A program made the translations under genes and the position numbers. Below are positions 12,101 to 19,495 of a stretch of DNA of 64,000 bases, piece by piece (position 1 is the first letter of the stretch; each line of letters starts with the position of its first letter). Below the pieces are notes generated by a model. That model worked only from the letters and a program-made list of their open reading frames with translations, did no database searches and was not told the DNA's origin. Origin of the DNA: Verrucomicrobiia bacterium (GTDB lineage Bacteria; Verrucomicrobiota; Verrucomicrobiia; Limisphaerales; CAIMTB01). The stretch spans positions 1 through 64,000 of the forward strand of contig JAHCBA010000015.1 of the NCBI GenBank assembly GCA_019634625.1. The letters are read 5' to 3'.

Positions 12101-14867
12101 TGGAGCGGGTTACAGCACCGTGGCCACGGCGGCCTTCACGACGCCCAGCGTTCTGGTGAACGACACGGATCCGAATCCGGGCGACACCATCAGCATCGTC
12201 CATGTGGTCACTGTGGGAACGATCGGGCAGGTGACGCACCAGGGGGGCGGGGTGTTCCACTACGATCCGAGCGGCCGGTTCCCCCTGCCGCCCGGGGTGA
12301 CGGTGACCGACTCGTTCCGCTACGTGGTCGAGGATTCGCACGGGGCGCGGGCCTCGGCACGGGTCACGATCCAGGTCCAAGGGGAGAATCATCCGCCTGC
12401 CGCGCCGGACCTCGTGGTTGTCGTGGCTGAGTTGAGCGGGGACAACCTGATCGACAACGCCATCCTGACCCAGGCGACCGATCCGGACCTGGGCGACCAG
12501 GTGCAGATCACCGCCATTGATCCGGCGGGTGTGCTGGGCCAGGTGTCCCTCGCCCCGGACGGGCGGCTTCGTTACAACCCGGCGGGCAGCGGTCCGAAAC
12601 TTGGACCCGGCGGCGAACGCCTCGATGGTTTCGGGTACACCGTCAGCGATCGCCAGGGCGCCACGGCGTCCGGGCGCGTGACCGTCCGCATCGAAGGACG
12701 CAACGACGCGCCGACGGCCGGGCCGGTGGCCATCACCGTGGCGGAGAACGAAGATCCAGTGGATATCGCCGCCCTGCTAATGGCGGCGGCCACGGATCCG
12801 GACCCGGGCCAGACCGCCCAGTTGCGTGTGGTGCGCGTGGATCGCTCGCTGACCCAGGGGCAGGCGGTGGTTGCCGGGACCGAAGTGTTCTACTCGACGG
12901 CACGGCGCTTCGAGAGCCTTCAGGAGGGCCAGACCGCCACGGACCTGTTCGACTACGAGGTCGAGGATCCGTTCGGCGCCATCGGAAGGGGCACCGTCAC
13001 GGTGACGGTCACCGGCGTCAATTCGACCCCCACAGCGGGTCCGGCGCATGCGGTGATGGATCTGCAACCGGTCGAGGCGGACCTGACCGCCCTCCTGCTG
13101 GCGAACGCCGAAGACCCGGACGACGACCCTGCCACCTTGCGGGTGGGGGAGATCGATACGGACGGAACGCTCGGTGAGGTGACCCTGTCGGGTGACACGG
13201 TGCGGTACACACCGCCGGCCGGATTGGTGATTCCGCGGGATGAGTTCCACACCGACCAGTTCCGCTTCAGCGTGCGCGACCCACGCGGTGCCGGGAGCGC
13301 GTTTGCGGTGGCCACGGTGCATCTGCGGGGCGTGCAGTCGCCGCCGACCATCGAGGTGGATCGGATGGATCAGGAGGTTCAGTACAGCGACGCGATCGCC
13401 CCGGTGAGCGTCTTCGCCAGCGACGCCGACACGGCGGGAACGGATCTCGTCGTGCGGATCGGGTGGAAGCGCGCGGACCACGCCGGAGCGTTCGAGCCCG
13501 GCGTTCCCGGGGGTTTCTCCTGGGGTCTCGCCCTGACCGAGGCGAACGCCGCGCACTGGACGTTGTCCGGGCGGGCGCAGGTTGCGCCGGGCGACTACCG
13601 GTTCCGGGTGGAGGTGGAAGACGCCACGGCGTCCACGGACGAAGCGGAGTTCGGAATCACGGTGTTGCCCGAGGACGCCCGCAGCGTCTTTGGTGGAACG
13701 CTCTTCCAGGGGACCGCGTCGCCGACCAGCGGAACGACCGTGCTGGCGCTGCGTGCCACCGTATGGGACCTGTCCACGTTGCCGGTGGGTGATCCTGAGC
13801 ATGACCCGTATCCCGCCGAGATACGGAATGCGACCGCCAGCTTCGTCGATCGCAACACCGGTTCGGTGATCGCTGCGAACCTTCCGGTGCAGGTCCCTGA
13901 CCCGACTGCCCCCACGGTGGGCGTGGTGTCCTTCGACTGGCCGGTGGACATCGGAACGGCCGATTCGAAGTCGTATGCGATCGGGGTGATCGTCGGAGGC
14001 TGGTTCGAGCGGGACAGCCGCGAGGACGACGTGCTGGTGACGGTCTCCAGGCCATCGGCAAGCGACATGGTGACCGGAGGCGGATTCCTGGTGCTGTCGG
14101 GTTCGCAGGGCATCGTTCCGGGCACGCCCGGGTCGAAGCTGGATTTCGGCTTCAATGCGAAGTTCATCCAGGGCGGCAAGACCCTGCAGGGTTCGGTGGA
14201 CCTCACGCTGCGGGACGGCGGGCGGGTTTATCAGATCAAGAGCAGCGCGGTGACGTCGCTCGCCGTCCAGGGCAACCGCAGTGTCTTCACGGCGAATGGG
14301 GTGATCTCCGACATCACCGGACCGGGCAAGGGGATCACCGTGGAAGACCAGGCAACCCTTCAAGTGCTGCTGACCGACCGTGGCGAGCCGGGTCGGGACG
14401 ACAGCCTGGCGGTGACGGTCTGGGATCGGAACGATGCCATGTGGTTCTCGAGCCATTGGAACGGACACCGGACCGTCGAGCAGACCATCGGGGGTGGCAA
14501 TCTGAAGATCCATTCGAAGGGTCCGGGTGCCCACGGGTGGGCTGGTGGTTCCACCGGGGAATCCGACGGACCTTCCATCGAAACGGCGGGCGATTCCGAC
14601 GCCGGTTCAATGCCGAACGAAGCGGGCGCGGCGGGAACTTACAGGATCGCCTTTCCGGCCGTGCCAGATCGGGACTACCTCGTCGAGGCGTCGTCGGACC
14701 TGACCACGTGGACTCCGGTGGCGCGGGTCCGGGGTCTCGGCCACCGGATCGAGGTGTTCGAGACGACCGACGCCCCCGTGCGCTTCTATCGGGCGCGCCA
14801 AACCGGGGACGAGGGTAGTGACGCCGAACCCGTGCGCTCCACGGGTTCGGGCGGGCACCTGGAGTGA
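3192..14867 (+). CDS. Giant secreted LamG / beta-helix / FG-GAP / Ig-like repeat protein
   Basis: About 3,891 residues. I chose the ATG at 3192; 3153 and 3282 are also in frame. A signal peptide ends near APGARAQE. Rough domain order: LamG/concanavalin-like domain (53-280, ending DVDEVRIWNVARTS and LIAYWRMDDG); right-handed beta-helix with repeated GGGIYN-type turns (390-960); a choice-of-anchor Q segment (976-1070, with DQRGVPRALGG and DIGAFES); then many Ig-like repeats of the 'VLANDxDPDGD...GTFTYTP...DTFTY' type. These alternate with three SbsA-type Ig domains (near nt 6690, 8310 and 10285) and two FG-GAP/VCBS propeller blocks (1809-2175 and 2474-2838) rich in DLNGDG calcium loops. The C-terminus (YLVEASSDLTTWTPVARV) is a domain common in Verrucomicrobiota secreted proteins. 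No LPxTG or PEP-CTERM anchor seen. Probably a cell-surface or extracellular adhesin or matrix protein; no catalytic site recognised. Confidence 0.9.
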   Translation: MARSGSSRILVVDDHPPTRPYRRVRGALTRMALAGLLFAAGLSAPGARAQEVAGNALRFNGTTARAETHGIPIGDNGSFTVEAWVRTRVAAQPGTVSPAVAKMARTSFHHPTEPGEWMVGLRPDGVPIFNLHAANVTLDAYPLRIPEGHWVHLAAVYDASIPEARLFVDGGYMTVSPKLNAFGQPWRELVRSQGGNGSPVTLGFLPGSHLDGDVDEVRIWNVARTSSQISGAMNAPLTGSEPGLIAYWRMDDGAGTVAADSSGHGRVAHLLGGATWAVSGAGLSTEPVTMTVPPRGGRQARARATVRVEPTTSLLPTGRIVEGHLNDGGSGYDRKYYYEPLDVVARGHGGPRKVGSYFPGISGWGLLGVFDSTGGFTDDTTLVIPPPHMGDLNPAIDNPRCNVIRLGVGTYYDNVIVDRDLTIRGEGMGRTFVSGALLGTVFTVLPGRTLHLEDLTVIDGLAPSGGGIYNQGTVVLDRVEVRDCRAFDYWGGEGGGIYNRGSARLTVRNSVIRNNSAARNGGGISSSGLNVSTLRVGGGRSASDELTGHRSDLAEITPPLDPTQEDQAEAVEAEYVAKSSTRAAQAGSAEEFMGGQLGNSDSEGGNPLTNIAGWLGLGSPVTEVIDSVIEGNKAGTGVAVARHLMKICWVERGLVHCFLADHIPTPRALVVGGGIHTDLGLLRIRNSELTGNEAAGLLGSHGGAISSFFSGLEVTGSKVNGNRVRATTILAMGAAIHSFGSYTRVSDSELNDNAAEALFLSSGGAMKTTFGSFVRIQGSDLNRNTSGGGGAIANDYYAALLVQDSTLADNQVSGVIAAYGGGLRNENGGQAVLIGSTISGNVAKGKSKGGGVFNDCAGSGTILISTVTLQNCTLSGNRVDGEGTRGIPLPAFGAGLYNGSFTQGTAIATLVDCTIYGNQAVNGLTRQGGGIYSTAMSSLKAQLKPEVLGVSVVHLSGTLLAGNSPNDVFNRTQTLQSLVVSTGHNLDTDGTGAEAAWASELLLSEGARFRTADDAGLGPLEHNGGRTHTHALRPDSPARDQGATGSLVDQRGVPRALGGVPDIGAFESVAPYGAPEAYEGMEGVLLAVEGSRGVLVNDFGDSLKAAFQLGSGPQNGQLTLFEDGSFTYQPNPLFHGEDGFLYRVQDFEGRISPAIAVSLTIRPRLDWLALSPNPGSEAEESAPVVLTFDEPVTAAALDAHVEVRGSVSGRRPVSIALSPDGREATLTPVGRFIRGETVNVTVRDTMTSAAGSPFFPTETRTFGILPNRAPIPAAPRTFVIERNTVLELPRAQSLLQGASDPDGDDITVRTDEWVQGRLYDLLTRFPGVALEDMQYFGNWPDGSWAVRVPVPAERGQLNLRADGTFTYTPPPVFRGTDTFQYVLTDGDLESAAVTITIQVGGGTEAPEPRPDHYPNVPFQFNHGVDAHFSLTVDASGGVLANDRNPDGLDLVAELVEDVQNGFLTFHPDGGFTYRSFGSWSEGIDAFTYRVRADEIEYVSGPVRVALGAASLIMADDYYAYSGAGNIDVPRDAGVLANDFDPNLGVPATETAWAELVTPPGHGTVVLANDGSFVYTPGPGHPGSDAFVYRAGTAYTSGTYPQARVKLGNRAPVAGDDTYFLFQGQPRTVSAGEGLLANDGDPDGDPGLVVELLTAPSHGALSLAADGSFEYVPEPGFDSVDTFTYRVSDGRDASGPATVTLRVVELLEIVSVEPAANTTDAPASGPVRITFSGAVEASSVAGRVHAFGSLTGRREVTVGVNGAEVTLVPGEPFLPGEVITVHVSPGIREGVRAELARPHAWQFHAAVPRGSAVFQRALAGTSTSEFSEFVTLVDLNGNRVPDAIVWNRDTHPRVYLNQGDATFIEREESLGLQYPDLAFRGSAPLVADLNGDGHPDLVLIWQVDNFLGSQSREMRIGFNDGTGAFPAGSVVVLGLSSFPLGAPSFLLAGDFDGDGDLDLLGVGSSWAWVWRNDGHGNFTFDPGSAVAIASASAGAVGDLNHDGLMDVYLVGLAGGQLLINEGGARFDLRSSGVSTTWSRQVVLADLDGNGTLDAWLVHQVNSGPNEVWLNDGAANFHRSPFGIERRFTLGVGLGDLNADGHLDVWQADVRDGAGQGGGDGVLLNNGAARFTQSGARLGTSESLHAGVADLDGDGDLDVFVVNNSRTTGSGNEVWLNQSAPVARDDFHPANGSAPVVVAAAQGVLVNDLAGDGGPMQAQLVSAPARGSVVLASNGGFTYTPGTGFAGTDVFTYRAADAQASSAPARVKIGNTPPVAAGDGPYLVPAGEAFAVVASHGVLANDIDAEGDPLTAVLVTPPTHGTVVLRRDGSFVYTPSPGHLGADAFTYAATDGLENSAPATVTLDVRSVLRVVEMSPSPNDPSAPGNGTVVLRFNRPLDSATVGANVAVAGGQSGPRSLRTVLNGTILTLHPDPETGFIPGEQVTVSVRTGLGGAQGEILQAPFLAQFIVEAPTGTGSFTDSLLRLGNAEYNSVGIAIGDLNGNGHPDLFVPNALGYFGQAEPYGSRVWFNDGAGGFSEGQQKIGSKILSKAQLADLNGDGHLDALTTHRMEPYGMTLYFNDGSGGFTEGTQALESVLVEAFAVGDLNGDGAVDLVTLASAGFSNWWVRVWLNDGTGQFTEFPAAMEDISFANRTFLEVRLADLNGNGSLDLVLGQFSGPTLVWFNDGSGRFRDSLQLLGTGGAFPLVGDVNGDGAVDIVTVRRSGTGPLVWLNDGSGQFTATAQTFAGTTIQGAVLGDFDGSAALDLVVLQSEFVSALSESFNRSVLLVNDGHGNFTASAAMPGPVHPMVSIGAGDLNGDGAMDLVLSGGLGRSSHVWYNGVGLPAPSGIASLTITDRETALPFDNVSLRLPAATLVTVRVVMEDAARGVLLAAGFSGSDVAGYELTGPAGTVEAALRAVRFIPTRHRRPVGESESTGFTLTVGLGSLNRVADGTVVTVVAENDPPLAADDGGAGYSTVATAAFTTPSVLVNDTDPNPGDTISIVHVVTVGTIGQVTHQGGGVFHYDPSGRFPLPPGVTVTDSFRYVVEDSHGARASARVTIQVQGENHPPAAPDLVVVVAELSGDNLIDNAILTQATDPDLGDQVQITAIDPAGVLGQVSLAPDGRLRYNPAGSGPKLGPGGERLDGFGYTVSDRQGATASGRVTVRIEGRNDAPTAGPVAITVAENEDPVDIAALLMAAATDPDPGQTAQLRVVRVDRSLTQGQAVVAGTEVFYSTARRFESLQEGQTATDLFDYEVEDPFGAIGRGTVTVTVTGVNSTPTAGPAHAVMDLQPVEADLTALLLANAEDPDDDPATLRVGEIDTDGTLGEVTLSGDTVRYTPPAGLVIPRDEFHTDQFRFSVRDPRGAGSAFAVATVHLRGVQSPPTIEVDRMDQEVQYSDAIAPVSVFASDADTAGTDLVVRIGWKRADHAGAFEPGVPGGFSWGLALTEANAAHWTLSGRAQVAPGDYRFRVEVEDATASTDEAEFGITVLPEDARSVFGGTLFQGTASPTSGTTVLALRATVWDLSTLPVGDPEHDPYPAEIRNATASFVDRNTGSVIAANLPVQVPDPTAPTVGVVSFDWPVDIGTADSKSYAIGVIVGGWFERDSREDDVLVTVSRPSASDMVTGGGFLVLSGSQGIVPGTPGSKLDFGFNAKFIQGGKTLQGSVDLTLRDGGRVYQIKSSAVTSLAVQGNRSVFTANGVISDITGPGKGITVEDQATLQVLLTDRGEPGRDDSLAVTVWDRNDAMWFSSHWNGHRTVEQTIGGGNLKIHSKGPGAHGWAGGSTGESDGPSIETAGDSDAGSMPNEAGAAGTYRIAFPAVPDRDYLVEASSDLTTWTPVARVRGLGHRIEVFETTDAPVRFYRARQTGDEGSDAEPVRSTGSGGHLE

Positions 14868-14894
14868 CGGCACGACTCGGGGCCTCAACATCGC

Positions 14895-14929
14895 GCGAAA
14901 GGATTCGTGGCGGATGCTTCTGTAGTGGG
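14895..14929 (+). promoter_or_regulatory. Promoter-like motif, copy A (candidate ECF-sigma site)
   Basis: GCGAAA, GGATTC, eight bases containing GGCGG, then TGCTTCTGTA and GTGGG. The same elements with the same 8-base gap occur at 19446-19480 on the other strand, just before the kinase gene: about 29 of 35 positions match, in non-coding DNA. GGATTC and TCTGTA could be the -35 and -10 elements of an extracytoplasmic-function promoter. The motif lies 28 nt after the giant gene and 84 nt before the PxKF gene. The role is inferred; the repeat itself is directly visible. Confidence 0.5.
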
Positions 14930-15013
14930 TTGAACGCGGGCCATTCCCGTGCGGACCGTCGTCCGAGTGGATGCGGCAGAACGATAGAACGAAACAGCCC
15001 GACCCATAAGATC

Positions 15014-15847
15014 ATGAGAAAGTCACTACGCGCCCTCCTAGGTTCCATCCTCGCTGGCCTCCCGGCGTTCGCAGAGGACGGCCTGTTCATCCATGTGGAC
15101 CCGCTCACTCAAACCTACTTCCTCAGCGGCTCGGCCACGGGACAGCCGGCAAGGCAATCACCATTCCGAGTTTTCTGGGAAAACTTCCAGCCCCAGGCGG
15201 ATGAATTTGCGAGACTTCTATCGCCCGAGGCGTTTACGGTTTCCGGGAACATCATTGTCAGGGCATTTGATGGATTCATCCATGCTGGCGGCAATGTGAA
15301 TGGGGCCATCGCATTCGACTCAGACAGCCTGACGACATTGACCGGCAATAAGGCGGTTCAGTTCGATTACTCCGGCTGGTCGTCAGCCCTCATCGATGAG
15401 CTGGAGAATAAGGCACTGGATGGAGAGGTGGTGGGTATGCTGGAAGGCTCGCCTGAATTCGCTCTGACATTTCGTCTGTTGGAACCGGTCGAGCCGGAGC
15501 CGTTGTCATGGTCGGGCGTGCTTTCTCCGATCCGGGCCGATGGATCCTCGGTGTTCAAGGCCGGGCGCGTGGTCCCGGTCAAGTTCCAACTCACGGGAGG
15601 GGATGGTGGCATCGTGGACCTCGAGGCCCGGCTTTACTTCACCAGGCTCCAGGGTGCGGAGGCCGGTCCGATCAACGAAGCCAGGTCGCCCGGAGCCGCC
15701 AATTCGGGGAATCTGTTCCGATACGAGCCCGGGAGCGGCGAGTACATCTTCAACTGGAGCACCAAGGGACTGAGCGCCGGTACCTACCGTCTGGAGCTGG
15801 ATCTGGGCGACGGCGTGGTCCGCGAGGTCCTCGTCGGGATGCGGTGA
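15014..15847 (+). CDS. Exported PxKF-domain protein
   Basis: 277 residues from the ATG at 15014. Residues 1-19 are a signal peptide (MRKSLRALLGSILAGLPAFA, cleavage before EDG). The middle has no domain I recognise. The C-terminal third is a PxKF domain: VVPVKFQLTGGDGG, then GNLFRYEPGSGEYIFNW, then TKGLSAGTYRLELDLGDG, matching the usual 'PVKF...YIFNLSTKGL..GTY.L..DLGDG' pattern. PxKF domains sit at the ends of secreted proteins; their role is not known to me. It lies downstream of motif copy A and converges on the kinase gene with a 33-nt gap, so it may belong to the same sigma/kinase regulon. Confidence 0.75.
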   Translation: MRKSLRALLGSILAGLPAFAEDGLFIHVDPLTQTYFLSGSATGQPARQSPFRVFWENFQPQADEFARLLSPEAFTVSGNIIVRAFDGFIHAGGNVNGAIAFDSDSLTTLTGNKAVQFDYSGWSSALIDELENKALDGEVVGMLEGSPEFALTFRLLEPVEPEPLSWSGVLSPIRADGSSVFKAGRVVPVKFQLTGGDGGIVDLEARLYFTRLQGAEAGPINEARSPGAANSGNLFRYEPGSGEYIFNWSTKGLSAGTYRLELDLGDGVVREVLVGMR

Positions 15848-15880
15848 GGCAGGGCGGGATCACGAGATGGACGCGGCGGT

Positions 15881-18800
15881 TCACCGTTCACGAAACGGCT
15901 GCGGGTCGGGCTGCTGTCGATCGATGAGGAACCATCGGGCCCAACGGGAGTAGAAGTCGGTCTCGCGACGGGTTTCCAGCCCGGCAAGGAGGCTGTCCCA
16001 TTGCGAGGACGGAACGGGCTCGATCGTATCGTCGTCCAGAAGACGGGCGCCGGCCACGGTTTCGGCGAGTTCAGGGAACCAGGTGGGGGCGGGACGCCGG
16101 GGGAACAGGGGCTGCCAGAGGCGCACCCCGCGCCCGAGCGACGCGGTCAGGGCGTAACGGGCATGGGGCCCCAGTCGCGCTCGTCGGATCGGCGTACCGT
16201 GATCGAACCATCCGTTCAACGGCAGCCCGGATCGGGCATCCCAGACGCGCGCGTGGCCGGTGTCGTCGGCGGTGAACACGACGCGTCCGTCCTCGCTGAA
16301 CTGACCGAACCACACCGCGCTGGGGTGGCGCATGGGCTCTCCCATGGGGCGTCCGTCCGCCAGGTTCCAGAGCTGGGCGATCTGGTCGCCGCCGCCCGTG
16401 AGGATCACTTGCCCGTTGGGAGCGATCTGGGAGCAGTAAACCGCCTTCTGATGGCGGAACTCGGCCAGCAGGGTACCCGACTCGACGTCCCAGAGGCGGG
16501 CGCTGCGATCGTTGGAGGCGGTGAGCAGGCGCGTTCCGTCGTGGCTGAACTGGAGCATCCAAATGACGCCCTCATGGCGGCCAGTCTGGTGACGGCGGAC
16601 CGCGCGAAGCAGACGCGTGCCTTCGGCGCTGCGGGGAATTTCGGGCAAGTCCCAAAGCAGGACCTGACCGGAGACGGTCGCTGCCGCCAGGCGACGCCCG
16701 TCGGGACTGAACTCCGTGCCGACCACAGAACCCTCGTAGGCCAACGGATCGAGGACCGCGCGCCCGGTTTCGACATCGAACACCAGGACCTGGGGTGGCT
16801 CAGGGACGGTCGCCGCGTACCGGCGGCCGTCGGGAGCCAGGGCAAGATGACTGACATAGCTGGATAACGGGTGCATCCTGGACAGCAGGTCCCCCGTCTC
16901 CGGGTTCCACACCAGCACACCGGCAACCGAGGAACTGGCGAGAAGGCGGCCATCGTCCGAAATGACCAGGTCTCGAACCGGGTCTGGAATCGGCAGCACT
17001 CGGCGGATGTGCCCGTCCTCGGTGTAGAAGAGGGTCACGTTGTTCGACCTGCCCACCGCCAGCCAACGTCCATCGGGGCTGAAGCGCGCGTCGCCCAAGT
17101 GCGCATCGGTCGGCAGAAGGCGCGATGAAGGCGTCGCCATATTGAATTCCCAGAACTGCACGATCCGTTCCGAGGCGGCGGCGACCCACCGTCCGGAGGT
17201 GGACTCGACAACACTCGCGATGGCTCCGCGATATTCGACCGGTTCCAGAAGACGTTTCCCATCCTCCAAGCCGAAACAGGTCAGCAGACCCGAGCGCGCC
17301 CAGACAAAGGCCTTCGATGGATCGCGACTGACCAGCACGCCCGACGTTTCCGCAGGGGCTTGAGCGGAAACCTGGGGATGCTGCTGGACGATCGGCTCCG
17401 TGCCGCTCGACGCCGCGAGGTCGAGCGGCCACACACAGAGGAGACGCCCGCCGACACCGGCCAGGTGAGTGCTGACGATTGGTCCACCGTTTCCGGTGAA
17501 ATCCCCTCTGGCGTAGTACCAGTCTGAGACGGGCGAGACAGGTTGGGCACGCCAGACCAAACGGCTCGTCGCGGTGTCGTACACACGGAGTTCGAGATTC
17601 CGGGTGCGCAGCAGGAGTCGCCCGTCGGCATTCAGGCGGATGAAGGCAGGGTCCTCGCGATCCTCTGCGGCGCCTATCCAGAGCCTCTGCAAGGTGGCGG
17701 TATCCCAGACCTCTGCGGGTCCCTCCCGAGGGCTCAGGGCCAATCGACGTCGGTCTCGAGACAGATGCACGCTCTCCCAGTCCTGGCCGGGGACTTCGCG
17801 CAGAGGTTCGGCGCCGCCATGGGCTGGCCACAGGGAGACGCCGGAACGATCGACGACGAGAATCGGTCCATGACGGGTCACGAAACCGGCCAGGGGATGT
17901 TCAAAGGTCCTGGGCAGCGTGAACAGCTCCGTTCCCGAGGCGACCGACCAGCACCGGACGCGGCCCGCGACATCGGTCGTCAAGAGCTGGGAGTCGTCCG
18001 GCGAGAGATGGATCTCCAGAACCGCAGCGTCGTTCGTGATCGGCGACCCTCGAGGGATCGGGAAGGCGTGATCGCTGAGAAGCGACAGGAGACGGGTGCT
18101 CAACTCGAGACTCTCCGGGTGCTGACGCAGGGCTCGGGCGAACCACATCAACGCCCCGGCGGTCTTGTTCTGCGCCACCAGGGCCTCGGCGCCCTGCCAT
18201 TCGCGGAGGAACAGGTTGCGCGATAGCCGCGCATTCGCCTCTTCCGCGGCCTCTCGCGCCCTGACCACATGAAGCGTGAAGACCGCGCCTCCCACGCCCA
18301 AGGCCAGCAGGGCCGTGACCGCGGTGGCGATCAGGGCTGCCCAGGCCGGCCTGCGGCGAATCCATTTGCGGATCCGTTCGGGGGTTGAAGCCTTCCGCGC
18401 CAGGATGGGTTCGTGGCGCAACCAGCGCTGGAGATCTTCCGCCAACGCCGCCGCCGATTCGTAACGCGAGCCCGGTTCCTTCTCGAGACACTTCAGACAG
18501 ATCGTATCGAGATCTCTCACGTCGGAGCGGGCCGTGTCCCATGTCCGGGAACGCTCGCCATGCGCCAGTCGGCTGGGCGGCGTCGGCTCGGTATCCTCCA
18601 CCTGTCGGAGAATGTCGGCCGGCGACGCACCCATGAAGGGAGGGCGCCCGGCGAGCAGTTGAAACAGGATGGCCCCCAATCCGTAAACGTCGGCCGCGGT
18701 GGTGACCCGCCGCGAATTCCCCCGCGCCTGCTCGGGCGCCATGTAGGCCGGTGTTCCCATGACCGCCAGGGTGCGCGTCAGCGTGCTTTCCTTCTCCAGC

Positions 18801-19438
18801 AGGCGGGCCAGGCCGAAATCGGTGAGGAAAAGCGCGCCGGCATGGTCCACCAGGACGTTATTGGGTTTCAGATCGCGGTGGAGGACCCCTCGCTCGTGGG
18901 CGTAGTGGACGGCGCGGGCGAGGGTGACAACAGCCGCCGCACAGGCTCGGCGATGGGCTTCATCCGGTTCGCGAGAATGCCAGGAGGCGAGCGTGCCGCC
19001 CTCCACCAGCTTCATACTGAAGTAGGACTTGCCTTCCGCTTCACCGACTTCGTAAACGGGAACGATACTCGGGTGATCGAGCGCGGCTGCCGCTTCCGCC
19101 TCGGTCCGGAATCGCTGCTTGAAGTCGGCCGATGCGAACTCGCCCCCGGCCAGGACCTTCAAGGCGACCCAACGGTTGAGCCGGGCGTGGCGCGCGCGGT
19201 AGATCACGGCCATTCCGCCGCGCCCGATCTCCTCGTAAACCTCGTAGTCGCCAAGGCGCCGGGGGCCTGCGTCGGATCCCGCCCCGGGGGATTCCGCGGC
19301 ACTTGTCCGGGTCAGGACCTGGCGCAACGCGCAACGCGCACAGAATGCGGCGCTCGACCGGGCCCCGAGCGGGACGCCGCAGCTCTGGCAGGCACGCCCG
19401 GAGTCCGTCCCGGTAATTCGTGAATCTCCGGATTTCAT
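15881..19438 (-). CDS. Membrane Ser/Thr protein kinase with N-terminal zinc ribbon and WD40 repeats
   Basis: 1,185 residues. Cys17, Cys20, Cys33 and Cys36 form a short zinc ribbon (CQSC and CARC). The PknB-type kinase domain spans about 63-345 with all key elements: glycine loop IGRGGMAVIY (71-80), VALK lysine 94, HRDLKPNN (Asp189), DFG (207-209) and APE (234-236). A single membrane helix lies at about 363-391 after a basic stretch. The remainder is WD40/propeller repeats with 'ARLWDVESG'-like ends. Orientation suggests a cytoplasmic kinase and a periplasmic propeller sensor. It follows the ECF sigma gene with a 57-nt gap that contains promoter-like motif copy B. ECF sigma factor/kinase pairs of this kind are frequent in Verrucomicrobiota and Planctomycetota, where the kinase is thought to control the sigma factor. 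Confidence 0.93.
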   Translation of the reverse strand: MKSGDSRITGTDSGRACQSCGVPLGARSSAAFCARCALRQVLTRTSAAESPGAGSDAGPRRLGDYEVYEEIGRGGMAVIYRARHARLNRWVALKVLAGGEFASADFKQRFRTEAEAAAALDHPSIVPVYEVGEAEGKSYFSMKLVEGGTLASWHSREPDEAHRRACAAAVVTLARAVHYAHERGVLHRDLKPNNVLVDHAGALFLTDFGLARLLEKESTLTRTLAVMGTPAYMAPEQARGNSRRVTTAADVYGLGAILFQLLAGRPPFMGASPADILRQVEDTEPTPPSRLAHGERSRTWDTARSDVRDLDTICLKCLEKEPGSRYESAAALAEDLQRWLRHEPILARKASTPERIRKWIRRRPAWAALIATAVTALLALGVGGAVFTLHVVRAREAAEEANARLSRNLFLREWQGAEALVAQNKTAGALMWFARALRQHPESLELSTRLLSLLSDHAFPIPRGSPITNDAAVLEIHLSPDDSQLLTTDVAGRVRCWSVASGTELFTLPRTFEHPLAGFVTRHGPILVVDRSGVSLWPAHGGAEPLREVPGQDWESVHLSRDRRRLALSPREGPAEVWDTATLQRLWIGAAEDREDPAFIRLNADGRLLLRTRNLELRVYDTATSRLVWRAQPVSPVSDWYYARGDFTGNGGPIVSTHLAGVGGRLLCVWPLDLAASSGTEPIVQQHPQVSAQAPAETSGVLVSRDPSKAFVWARSGLLTCFGLEDGKRLLEPVEYRGAIASVVESTSGRWVAAASERIVQFWEFNMATPSSRLLPTDAHLGDARFSPDGRWLAVGRSNNVTLFYTEDGHIRRVLPIPDPVRDLVISDDGRLLASSSVAGVLVWNPETGDLLSRMHPLSSYVSHLALAPDGRRYAATVPEPPQVLVFDVETGRAVLDPLAYEGSVVGTEFSPDGRRLAAATVSGQVLLWDLPEIPRSAEGTRLLRAVRRHQTGRHEGVIWMLQFSHDGTRLLTASNDRSARLWDVESGTLLAEFRHQKAVYCSQIAPNGQVILTGGGDQIAQLWNLADGRPMGEPMRHPSAVWFGQFSEDGRVVFTADDTGHARVWDARSGLPLNGWFDHGTPIRRARLGPHARYALTASLGRGVRLWQPLFPRRPAPTWFPELAETVAGARLLDDDTIEPVPSSQWDSLLAGLETRRETDFYSRWARWFLIDRQQPDPQPFRER

Positions 19439-19445
19439 GTTCGTC

Positions 19446-19480
19446 CCCGTTACAGAAGCACCCGCCCGGAATCCCTTCGC
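19446..19480 (-). promoter_or_regulatory. Promoter-like motif, copy B (upstream of kinase gene)
   Basis: On the minus strand: GCGAAG, GGATTC, eight bases (CGGGCGGG), TGCTTCTGTA, then ACGGG. It matches copy A at 14895-14929 with identical spacing. It ends 7 nt before the kinase ATG, so if it is a promoter the transcript leader is very short; GGGGA between it and the ATG could act as the ribosome binding site. Alternatives are an operator or an RNA element. Confidence 0.5.
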
Positions 19481-19495
19481 GGGTTGGGGTCTTCG

